Assembly: GCA_001897745.1 (NCBI GenBank)
Contig: MKUH01000038.1
Coordinates: 1 to 64,000 of the forward strand
DNA from: Candidatus Accumulibacter sp. 66-26
Lineage (GTDB): Bacteria; Pseudomonadota; Gammaproteobacteria; Burkholderiales; Rhodocyclaceae
DNA length: 64,000 bases
Direction of reading: 5' to 3'
The position numbers and the translations under genes were made by a program. Under the pieces are notes generated by a model. That model worked only from the letters and a program-made list of their open reading frames with translations, did no database searches and was not told the origin of the DNA. Below, in pieces: positions 9,351 to 19,500 of the stretch; the first letter of the stretch is position 1, and every line of letters starts with the position of its first letter.

Positions 9351-12300
9351 TTACATGGTGCTGAGGATGTTGAGGAACCAGCCGCGGCTGCGGTACGACA
9401 GGTTGGTCAGGTCGTCCGAGTAAGTGGTGAAGTTGTAGCCCGCCCCCACCTTCACGTTCTGCCCGAGGTGGCGATACACCGCCAGCAGCGCGCCGGCCTT
9501 CGCGTCCTGCGCCTCCCTGGCGCGCAGGTTGCGCAGTTCGGTCACGACGTCCCACTCGCGGATCCAGTGCCAGTCGGCGCGCAGCACGACGAGGTCGGCG
9601 CGGCTGGAGAACCATTCGCCGTCGACCTTGGACGCCTTCAGTTCGCCGATGCGCAGGCCGTACTTGAAGCCGAGCGAGAGCCAGGGCTTCGCGTCCCAGA
9701 TCGTATCCACCGAGAAGACCTGGCTCTTCTGCGCGTAGTCGGCGATTGCGCCGGTGCCGGTGAGTTGGCCGGCGGACGGGACATTGTGGAAGTTGGTGTA
9801 CTTCACCAGCGTGTTCCAGCGGTCGTTGTCCACCGGCCGGTAGGCCGCGCCGAGCACCAACTCGTGATAGTTGCCGTCGTAGAAGGCGCCCTGGCTGTTG
9901 CTGCTGCGCGACATGTTGAACTTGCCGAGCAGGCGCCAGGCCTTGTCGAGCTGCTGGCCGTAGGTGTTGCGGACGAGCCAGGTGTTGCGCTTGACGCCGT
10001 TACTGCCGTCGTCGCTGCGCAGTTCGAGCGCGCCCGAGTACTTGAGGCCGGCGTACTTGTAGCCGGTCGAGACGCCGAGCGCCCGGCGCTCCAGATCGCC
10101 GGCGAGCGGATCGCTGATGCGGCCGAGTTCGATCTTGCTGCCGAGGTTCCAGCGGTCGTTCGGCGCATGGTCGATGCCGAAGGCCTGCGTCGCGCTCTGC
10201 GGGCCGGCGCCGTGCGTCACGCGCGTTTCGCCGAACAGGCGCGTCTCGTCGCTCATGCGGTAGTCGGAGCCGCTGATCCAGCTGCCGTAGCGCCCGCGGT
10301 AGGCGACGTCGGGGCTTTCGCTTTCCATGCGGTAGTTGAGGTAGGCGTTGCTGCGGTCCGACAGGCGGTAGTCGGCGCCGAGCAGGCCGCCGACCCCCAT
10401 GCTGCCGTCCGACGCTTCGGCGTTGAGCTTGACCCGGTCGTTCACACGCCAGCTGCCGCCGAGGCCGGCGCGGTCGTTCTCGTCGCGGTTGCCGCTGCGC
10501 GCCGCCGTTCCCTGCAGGAAGGCGTAGGCCGACCAGTCCTCCTTCTCGCCGGGCTGGCCGCCTGCGCGGTCCGGCCGGTATTCGGCGCGCACCACGACAT
10601 CGGTGCGCGCGCCGTTCTGCGACAGCGTCGGGCTGGCGTTGGCGATGCGCGTGACGCGGTTGTCGTGGCGCATGCCGAGCGCCAGCGCCCATTCCTCGTC
10701 GAGCTTGCGGCGCACGGCGACTTCGCCGTTGCTGTAGTCCTGCGTGTCGGCCTGACGGTCGTCGGCCTTGATCTGGACCTCGGTCGCCTCGCCCACCGGC
10801 AGCGCCGCGCGCACGCCGACCTGGCGCACGGCCTCGCCGTTGAAGGCGATCTGGCCGGGGCCGGAGAAGCCCTTCTGGCGATCCTGCACGTAGGCGCTGA
10901 GCTTGCCCTTGCCGCCCTCGCTCACCTCGGCGAGGTCGACCGCGGCCTCGACGCGCGTCGCCGTGGCGTCCTGCGCGACGCCGCTGTTCTGGCTGTTGAA
11001 GCCGAAGCCGCCGTCGATCGAAGTCGTGCTCATGTTGCCGGGGCCGCTCGAGCGGGCCACTTCGGCCTTCAGCGTGGTGCCCGCCGCGACCCGCACGGTG
11101 ACGTCGATGCCCTTCAGGCTCTGGTCGCTGCCCGACTCGCCCTGGTGGTAGCCGGTCAGGCCGAGGCGCAGGTAGTCGTTCACCCAGTGGCTGGCGCGCA
11201 GGCCGGTGGCCAGGCTGCTGACCGCGGTGACGCCCGGCACGTATTCGTAGGTCACCACCAGATGCAGCGGGTGGCCGGACAGCGCGCTGGTATAGACGAG
11301 GCTGCTGGCGCTGGCCGTCGACGGCAGCGGCTCGCGCAGCATGATGCGGCCCTGCAGGTAGTTCACCTCGTAGTCCTGCGCCGGGCTCAGCTGCTTGCGC
11401 TCGATGACGAGGCCCGAATCGCGGTCGCGCACTTCTACCCAGACGCGCTCGGAACCGCGCGTCACGTCCTGGTGGCGCATGTAGTAGAGCGAGCCGCCGG
11501 TGCCGCGGAACTCGTCGCGCGCGCCCAGCGTTCCCGGGTCGGCGGCGAAGGCTTCGACGTTGCTGCGCCGCTCGCCGAAGGAGGTCGCCTCCTCGGAGCG
11601 CAGGCGCGCCCGCGCACCGTACAGGCCGCGCGAATACTGCACCAGCTCGGAGCCGGTCCACTGCGTCTGGAAGTTGCCCCACATCACCTGCGAGTCGCCC
11701 TTCTCCAGGCGCACGTAGAACTTGCCCTGGGTCGGCGCGTCGTCCACCGTCGTGCTGTCGTCGCCATACACCGGGTAGTAGGCGTCCGGGTCGATGTTGC
11801 GCAGCAGGTAGCGCGGGTCCTTCGCCGAGAAGTTGCTGAACAGGTCCTTCAGCGGCTGTTCCCGCGTGTCGGCGGCGGCAGTCAGCAGCCACTCGCCCTT
11901 CACCTTGCCCTTCAGGTAGAAGGCGCCGCGTCCGTCGACGTAGCTTTCCTGCTGGTAGTGCTGGGTGTCGTTGCTCACCAGCGCCGCCGGGCCGCGCACC
12001 GTGTTGTTGCCCAGCGTCAGATCGCCGACCGCGATGTAGAACCAGTCGTTGTCGGGAATCGACAGATTGCGCCGGAACTGCGAAGCCTTGCCGGCGGCGT
12101 CGCGCACCTCGACGGCGACGGTGTGCGGACCGGCCGGCAGGATCTGGCGCAGCACGAAGCGCCCGCCGTCGTCGACCGGCACCGGCAGGCCGAGCGCCGT
12201 GACGCTCTCGCCGGCCTTGATGCCCTTGCCGCTGACGCTGATCGTGCCGCCGCGCACCGGGATGTTGCTCACCGCCAGGGCGTTCTCGCCCCAGCCGACG

Positions 12301-13559
12301 AGCGCCTCGCGCTGCGGCGATTCGAGGTCGTTGAGCGGGCGCGGGCGGGCGGCGACGTTGAGGCGCTTGAGCGCGGTTTCGTCGAAACGTCCCTGTTCGT
12401 CATACACGCGCAGCAGGTAGGCGTATTCCTCCTGCCCTTCGGCCGGCACCTCCCAGCGCGCGGGCTGCTCCCAGTTCAGCGGGACGACGGCCAGCGGCAC
12501 GCCGTCCGGGCGCTGGCCCTGCGTGAAGATGCGCACCTCGGCGCGGCGCAGCCAGGTCTGGTAGTTGGCCCAGGCGCGGAACTGCGCGGGCTGGCCGCGC
12601 AGCACGAGGTCCTTGTCCGACCACACGTTGAGCGCCGGCTTGGCGGCCAGGTCGTCGTACTTGACCTGGATGTCGGCGCGTTCGAGCGCGACGTCGGTGC
12701 AGCGCTGGCGGTCGGCCTCGTTCACCGCGCCGCCGGACAGGTCCTCGCCGTCGACGGTGATGCGGAACGGCAGGTCCGGCGCCTCCGCCAGCGGGGCGCA
12801 GGCGGCGCGCGCCGGCAACGCGGGCGGCGCGGCAGGGACGGCCGCGTCATGCCAGGCGGTGATCTCGACGCGGCGGTTGCGCGCCATGCCTTCCGGCGTG
12901 GCGTTGCTCGCCACCGGGGCGGATTCGCCGCGGCCGCTCATGGCCACCGCGTCGGCCGGCAGTTCCAGCCGGCGGCGCAGGAAATCGGCGACGGCCAGGG
13001 CGCGCGCCTCGGAGAGGCCGGGGTTGTCGCGGAACAGCCTGCGGGCGTTGGCCGACAGGCGCTGGTCGTCGGTATGGCCGACGACCGAGAGGCGCAGGCC
13101 GGGCTTGCCGGCGTAGCGCGCGGCGAGTTCGCCGAGCGCCCGCTGCGCGGCCGGCGTCAGGTCGGCCTTGCCCGATTCGAAGAGCGCGCCGACGCCGCTT
13201 TCGCTCAAGGTTTCGCGCAGTTCCGGCGCGCGCTGCGGCAGGCTGGCGTTGGCCTCGCGCATGGCCTGCGCGTCGCCGCGGCTGACGCCGGAGGGCAGCG
13301 GGTAGGCGAAATCGGCGGGCTGCCATTCGCCGGGCGCGGGAACCGGACGCACTTCGACGCGGCCGTTGTCGATCCGCTTGCCGCGCCTTTCCTCGTCCGC
13401 CGCATCGTCCGCCCAGAGCGGCGCGGCGCCGCCGAGGACGGCGCAGGCGGCCAGCGTGGCGGCCATGGAGCGTTTCACGAGCGGAGCGCGCAAGGCGTTG
13501 GCGCAAGCGTTGGCGCGGGCGCCGGACAGCCGGCGCGGGGGGGTGTGCGGGCGCTTCAT
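9351..13559 (-). CDS. OmpA-domain protein with large C-terminal outer-membrane barrel region
   Basis: The product has 1402 residues with a signal peptide (~28-50, ending PLWA). An OmpA-like peptidoglycan-binding domain lies at ~122-236, with GHTD at 161 and the family-typical RNRRVEI ending. An Ig-like region follows, then ~800 residues of alternating aromatic strands typical of an outer-membrane beta barrel. The last residue is Met rather than the usual Phe/Trp. The frame is open upstream to 14684, but that extension is antisense-quality sequence. The ATG at 13559 overlaps the TGA of the upstream giant gene as ATGA, so the two are probably translationally coupled. I infer that the barrel displays or exports the partner repeat protein at the cell surface; this is not established by the sequence. 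Confidence 0.85.
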   Translation of the reverse strand: MKRPHTPPRRLSGARANACANALRAPLVKRSMAATLAACAVLGGAAPLWADDAADEERRGKRIDNGRVEVRPVPAPGEWQPADFAYPLPSGVSRGDAQAMREANASLPQRAPELRETLSESGVGALFESGKADLTPAAQRALGELAARYAGKPGLRLSVVGHTDDQRLSANARRLFRDNPGLSEARALAVADFLRRRLELPADAVAMSGRGESAPVASNATPEGMARNRRVEITAWHDAAVPAAPPALPARAACAPLAEAPDLPFRITVDGEDLSGGAVNEADRQRCTDVALERADIQVKYDDLAAKPALNVWSDKDLVLRGQPAQFRAWANYQTWLRRAEVRIFTQGQRPDGVPLAVVPLNWEQPARWEVPAEGQEEYAYLLRVYDEQGRFDETALKRLNVAARPRPLNDLESPQREALVGWGENALAVSNIPVRGGTISVSGKGIKAGESVTALGLPVPVDDGGRFVLRQILPAGPHTVAVEVRDAAGKASQFRRNLSIPDNDWFYIAVGDLTLGNNTVRGPAALVSNDTQHYQQESYVDGRGAFYLKGKVKGEWLLTAAADTREQPLKDLFSNFSAKDPRYLLRNIDPDAYYPVYGDDSTTVDDAPTQGKFYVRLEKGDSQVMWGNFQTQWTGSELVQYSRGLYGARARLRSEEATSFGERRSNVEAFAADPGTLGARDEFRGTGGSLYYMRHQDVTRGSERVWVEVRDRDSGLVIERKQLSPAQDYEVNYLQGRIMLREPLPSTASASSLVYTSALSGHPLHLVVTYEYVPGVTAVSSLATGLRASHWVNDYLRLGLTGYHQGESGSDQSLKGIDVTVRVAAGTTLKAEVARSSGPGNMSTTSIDGGFGFNSQNSGVAQDATATRVEAAVDLAEVSEGGKGKLSAYVQDRQKGFSGPGQIAFNGEAVRQVGVRAALPVGEATEVQIKADDRQADTQDYSNGEVAVRRKLDEEWALALGMRHDNRVTRIANASPTLSQNGARTDVVVRAEYRPDRAGGQPGEKEDWSAYAFLQGTAARSGNRDENDRAGLGGSWRVNDRVKLNAEASDGSMGVGGLLGADYRLSDRSNAYLNYRMESESPDVAYRGRYGSWISGSDYRMSDETRLFGETRVTHGAGPQSATQAFGIDHAPNDRWNLGSKIELGRISDPLAGDLERRALGVSTGYKYAGLKYSGALELRSDDGSNGVKRNTWLVRNTYGQQLDKAWRLLGKFNMSRSSNSQGAFYDGNYHELVLGAAYRPVDNDRWNTLVKYTNFHNVPSAGQLTGTGAIADYAQKSQVFSVDTIWDAKPWLSLGFKYGLRIGELKASKVDGEWFSSRADLVVLRADWHWIREWDVVTELRNLRAREAQDAKAGALLAVYRHLGQNVKVGAGYNFTTYSDDLTNLSYRSRGWFLNILSTM

Positions 13560-16500
13560 TTGCGGTCTCCCTTCGTGTTGCCGCCAAGGGATTCCGTTTC
13601 GATCACCAGCGGGGGTGTCTCCCGTCCCTCCTCTTTTTCCTTCTCGCTCAGTTCGGCGTAGCCGGCCTTGATGCGCCGGGCCAGCTCGGCCAGACGCGCG
13701 GCGGCGAGTTCGTTTGCTTCGCCGCCCGCGCGGTAGGCGATGCGCAGCACGCTGGGCCGCTCGCGCAGCTGTTGCAGCAGCTCCGCCGCGCGCTCCGTCC
13801 AGGGCGCCGCGAGGGCGGTCTCGCCGGCGGCGAAGGCGCGCCCGTCGACTTCGAGGCGCAGCACCTTGTGCACCGTCGCGCCGAAGTTGAGCTTGACCAT
13901 CTTGCCGCGCGTCACCCGCACGTCGCGCGGGTTCTCGGTCGTCACCCGGTAGCCCGACGGCAGCGTCCGTTCGTCCAGCTTCATCACGAAGTTGCTGCCC
14001 CGGTCCGCCTGCGGGATCGCCGCGCAGGCGACGTGGAAACGGCCCTCCGCGTCCGTGGTGACGAGCAGCCCGCGCGCGGTGACGACCCGCACGTTCGGAA
14101 TCCCCGCCTCCCCCTGGTCCTGGTAGCCGTTCGCGTTCCTGTCGTCGAACACCTTCCCGATGATGTCCGAGCAGTCGAAGGTCGGATCGGGAACGACGCG
14201 CACGGTGGCGCTGCCGATGTTGGAAACGCGCGCCTGCACCAGGCTGTTGAGCGCCCAGGCCTGATTCACGTACTCGCCTTCGCCGACGCCGGCGCCGACG
14301 ACGAGGATCAGCTTGTAGGTCTTCTTCTCGCCCGGCGCGAAGGTCTGGTTGCGCCAGTCGAGCAGACGGCCGGAGACCACCGGTTCGAGCGGGAAGCCGT
14401 TGTACGTGGCCGAGCCGCTGCGGTAGCGGAAACCGGGAGGAATCTGGTCCTGCACGTCGATGTTGGCGAGCGTCGCCGCCAGCGTGTTGGTCGCGGTGAT
14501 CGTGTAGGGCACCAGATCCGATTTGGTGACGTTGACCATCGGCGAGGTCTTGCTCACCACGATGGCGCCGCCGAGGATGGGATCGAGCGGCAGGTGGTTC
14601 TGCACCACGTTGGCCGACGTCGCCACGTCCAGGTTGAAGCTGAAGTAGTACTGCGTGCTGTTCGGCGCAAGGCCGCCGACGCACGCGGCCGGGTTGTGCA
14701 GCGGCACGCCGGCGGCGGGAGCGCCGACGCTGGCCTGGATCACCGCCGGATCGGGCACGCCGCCCACGACCAGCGTACCGACGCAGGCCGGGATGAGCGA
14801 CGACGGCGCCGGCAAATAGCCCGGGGCGCTCACGGTCAGGGTGTAAACCCCGGCCGGCGCGCCCGGCCGCAGCAGGAACTCGTAGTAGCCGCTGGCACCC
14901 GTCACCTGGGTCGCGTTGCCGCTCACCAGATGCGTCGCCGGGATGAAACCGCCGGGGCCGGAGATCGACACGGTGGCGCCGGCCACCGGCTGGCGGGTCA
15001 CGGCGTCATACACCACGCCGCTCGGGTCGAGCGGCAGGCTCTGCTCGACGATGTTGTCGCCGGCGAGCAGGGTCAGGCCGCTCAGAACGCCCCCGTCCGG
15101 CGTGGCGCCGGCCGGGTTGCCGGCGTTGGTGCCGGCGTTGGGCTGCGTGCTGTCGCGCACGCCGGGAGGGGCGGCGATGCCCTGCTCGTTGGTCACGCTG
15201 CGGCCGTACAGGGTGCCGGTCAGCGGGTCGCGGAAACGCACGTCGTAGCCGCCGCCAGGCGCCAGGCCGGCAACGACGTACCTGCCGTCGGGGCCGGTAG
15301 TGGTGGTCGCCACCACCACGCCGCCGAGCACCACTTCGACCAGCCAGCCGGACACCGCCGGTTCGCCGGGCGTAAGCAGACGGTCATGGTTGGCGTCGCG
15401 CCAGACGGTGCCGCTCAGTCGGGCCGTGGTGGCCACCGGCACCGGGTCTTTCGCTTCGTTGTTGCCGTCGAAACCCGGCGGCTCGCCGCCGCCCGCGATC
15501 ACCGCCGTATTGGTGAGGATCTGGCCGGCCAGGCCGTTGGCCACCACCACGTGCAGGGTGATCGGGTTGCCGGTGCCGTTCGCCGGAATGGACAGCGCGC
15601 TGGTGCAGGTGACCGCGCTGGCGCCGACGCTGCCGACGCAACTCCAGCCGGCGCCCGTGGCCGCGGCGCCGACGGTCATGCCGGCCGGCAGGGTGTCGGT
15701 GACGGTGATGGTGCCGGACGTCGCCACCGTGCCGATGTTGCGCGGCGTGATGGTGAAGTAGCCGGTGCCGGAACCCTCGCCGAAGCTGGCGGGAGCGTGC
15801 GTCTTGGCGATGGCGAGGTCGGGAGCGGCCCCCGGCACCTCGGCGAAGTTGTTGTTGGCCGACACCGTGTTGGCGCCGGTCAGGTTGATGCCCGCGATGG
15901 CGCTCGGCACGGTACCCGTCGGGGTGGGCGTGCCGCCGGTACTGCCGGCGGTGGTGGTGCCGTTGCTGGTTCCCGGCGGCTGCACCGGCTGGGTCACGGT
16001 GTAAGTGCCTTCCGGCAGGCCGGTGAAGCGGTAGCTGCCGTCCGGCGCCGTCGTGGCGCTACGGGAGACGGGGTTGCCGTTCACGTCGGTGCCGGTCAGG
16101 TTCACCGTCTGGCCGCCGATGCCGTGGTCGTTGCCGTCGATCAGGCCGTTGTTGTTGAAGTCGAGGAAGATCGAGCCGGACAGGGTGCGGCCGTTGCCGA
16201 TCTCGGCGAAGTTGTTGCCGCCGGCCGTCGTGTTGGGCGGCAGGACGATGTTGCTGATCCGGCTCGGCAGCACGGCCGGCGCGGTGGCGGTGCCCGCCGT
16301 GCCGCCGTTGGGCACGGCGCCGGCGCTGGTGATGCCGTTCGAGGTATCGGCCGGCTGCGTCGGCTCGCGCACCGAGTAGGTGCCGGGCAGGAGGTTGTCG
16401 AAGCGGTAGCTGCCGTCGGCGGCGGTCGCGGTGGTCGCGACGACGGTGCCGCCGGCGTCGAGCAGTTCCACGGGGACGCCGGCGATGCCGCTGTCGGTGC

Positions 16501-19500
16501 CGTTGAGCAGGCCGTCGTTGTTCCGGTCGAGGAAGACCTGGCCGGCGATGCTGGAGGGAACGACTTCGGCGAAGTTGTTGCCCACCGAGCCGCTGATCTC
16601 GCCGGCGCCGCCGTTGCCGTCGAGGACGATACCGGCGATCTGGCTGGTGCTGGGTGTCAGGTTGGTGGGACTGCCGGCGGCGCCGGTGCTGCCGCCGACG
16701 CCGACGATGCTGCCGGCGCTGGTGATGCCGTTGGTGGTGCCGGCCGGCTGCGCGGGCTGGCACACCGAATAGGTGCCCGCCGCCAGGTTGGCGAACAGAT
16801 AGTTGCCCGCCGCGTCGGTGGCGACCGTGGCCAGCAGGGGTCCGGCGCAGGAGCCGCCGTTGCGCAGCTCGATGGCGGCGCCGGCGATCGGGGTGTCGGT
16901 GCCGGACTGGAAGGTGCCGTTGGGCACCACGTTGTTGTCCCTGAACACCTTGCCGGAAATGTAGCCCAGCGCGCTGACCTGGACGCCCGCATTGGCCGGC
17001 TGCTGGTTGTTGCCCACGGAGGTCTTCAGATCGCCGGCCGGGATGTTGTTGTTGTAGGTGCCCGCCACCGCGCCGGCCGTCACGTCCAGCGCGATGGTGC
17101 AGCCGCCGGGCGGAATCGTGGCGCCGTTGGCGTAGGTCACCGTGGCCGCGTTGGCCGCAGCCGTCACGGCGCCCGGGCAACGCCCGGCGCTGGCGACGTC
17201 GAGATTGGGCGGATTGGCCACGTGCATGGCGTCCGGCGAGGTGGGCAGGGTGTCCACCAGGGCGGCCGTGAGGGTGATCGGCGCGGCGTTGTCGTTGCCC
17301 AGGAAGATGGTCAGGCGCGACGTGCCGTTCGCCGGAACCACCGCCGGCGAGAACTGCTTGCTCACCGTGGGCGGTTTGGAAACCAGCAGTTCCGCCTGGG
17401 TCTTTTCCTCGTTGACCACGCCTTCGGCGGTGGTCACCGCACCGCCCGGAATCGCGTTGAGATAGTTGCCCGGAACGTTGGAGAGCACGTCCACCGTCAC
17501 CGTACAGCTGCTGTTGGCGTTGATGGTGGCGCCGGCCAGGCGCACCGAGGTGCCGGCGGGCGCAGCGACCACCGTGCCGCCGGCACAGGTCGTGGCGGCG
17601 CCCGTGGCCGGGGCGGCGAGCACCAGGCCGTCGGGCAGGTTGTCGGTGAACGAGACGCCGGTCAGGGCGACGCCGTTGGGGTTGCGCAGGGAAATGACGA
17701 GCGGCGCGGTGGCGCCCGGCGCCCGGCTGGCGGTGCCGGTGGTGAAGCCGGCCGGGTTGCCCGGATCGCGCGTATTGCCGCCGATGGCCTTATGCACTTC
17801 CAGCGGCGCCTTGGCCCGCAGGGTGTCGCTGGTCGGCTGCGAGTTGGTGGCCGGGGCCCCGCCGGAAGTGGCGGTCACCGCGCTGGCCGGAATGGTGTTG
17901 ACGTAGTCGCCCTGGGCCGCCACGAGCACGTCGATCTCGGCCACACAGCTCGCGCCCGCGCCGAGGGTGGCGCCGCTGACGACGACCTGGCCGGCCGCCG
18001 GGCTGCCGACGGTGCCGCCGACGCAGGTGGTCGCGGGATTGGCCCCGCTGGGCACGGTGACGCCGGCGGGCAGGTTGTCGGTCACGCCGAGGTCCGCCAG
18101 CGGCAGGCTGGTGGGGTTGTGGAAGGTGATCTTCAGCCGGGCGCGCTCGCCGGGCTTGACCACGTTGGGCGTGAACTGCTTGGTGATCCCCACGTTGGCC
18201 TGGGTGGACAGGCTGGTCATGGCCGCCCCGGGGTTGCTCAAACCCTGGTCGGTGCGGATGGCGCCCGCCGGAATGATGTTGCTCACCCCGCCGACGGTGA
18301 CCGACGTGACATTGACCGTCACCGTGCAGCTGCCGCTGGCCGGCAGATTGACCCCGCTCAGGCCGACCGAGGTGCCGTTGGGCAGGGCCGTCACCGCGCC
18401 CCCGGGGCAGGTGGTGACGGCATTCGGCGTGGCGGCGACGCGCCAGCCATTGAGCGCGCCGGCGGCGCTGCCGTCGGCCGTGAAGTAGTCGGTCAGCTGC
18501 AGATTGGTGACGGGCTGGGAGCCGCCCGTCACCGTGATGGTCAGCAGACTGCTCTGGCCCGGAAAGGTCAGCGCCGCCGGATTGGTCGCCTTCGTCACGC
18601 TGAGCGGCGCCGCACCGACCAGATTCAGGACGCCGCTGGTCGGCGTCTGGCTGCGGATGCCGCCGTCCGCCGTGAGATTGCCGGCGGGAATCGTGTTCGT
18701 CCACGCCGCGGCGCCGGTGGCGACCACGTCGAAGAGGAAGTCGCAGGTGCCGTTGCCGGCAAGGCTGGCGCCGCTCATGCTCGCGCTGCCGGTGCCGGGA
18801 ACGGCGGTGAAGGTGGGCGAGCCGGCACAGGTCGAGTAGGCGTTGGCCGGATTGGCGACGACCATGCCGGTCGGCAGCGGATCCTGAAGCGCGACCCCGG
18901 TCAGGGCCACGGCCCCCGTGTTGTTCAGCCGCACCCGCACGGTCGACCGTCCGCCGGAGGCGACCGCCGCCGGATTGAAGGTCTTGTTGACGATCTGCAG
19001 GGACGGGTCGTACACCACCCGGGCCGGATTGGAAGCGACCGGGCCGAAAGCCGCGGGAGTGCCGTTGGCATAGGTCTGGGTGCCGGCCACCGTCGCGGTG
19101 TTGTCGAAGGTTCCCGCCGGCCCCACCACGTCCACCTGCACCAGGCAGCTGCCCGCGGCGCCGATGCCGTTGTTGGCCCGCGCGGGAACGGTGCCGCCGT
19201 TCATCCCCAGGGAAGTGCCGCCGGGCGCGGCGTCGATGACGGGGGTGCCGCAGGTGCTGCTCGCATTGGCCGGGTTGGCGATGCGCAATTGCGCCGCACC
19301 GGAGGTCGGCAGGGTGTCGGAAATAGTGACGTTGGTCAGGGTATTCGCCGACAGGTTGGTGATTTCGATGCTGAGGCGGACGATCGTCCCCTCCGGCTTC
19401 GTCAGGATCGGCTGTCCGCTCGGAACCGGCGTCCCCAGGGTATGGAAGACCTTGCGGGCGCTCACGACCGTGGTGGTGACGCTCGGATTGGCGGGCGGGG

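Noticed and set aside
9345..13661. 1438-codon plus-strand open frame
   Set aside because: Antisense to the OmpA/barrel gene, which has signal peptide, OmpA motif and barrel strands.
13560..14684. N-terminal extension of the OmpA/barrel frame to 14684
   Set aside because: It would overlap over 1.1 kb of the upstream gene in another frame and has no signal peptide; the ATG at 13559 gives a signal peptide and a 4-bp coupling overlap.
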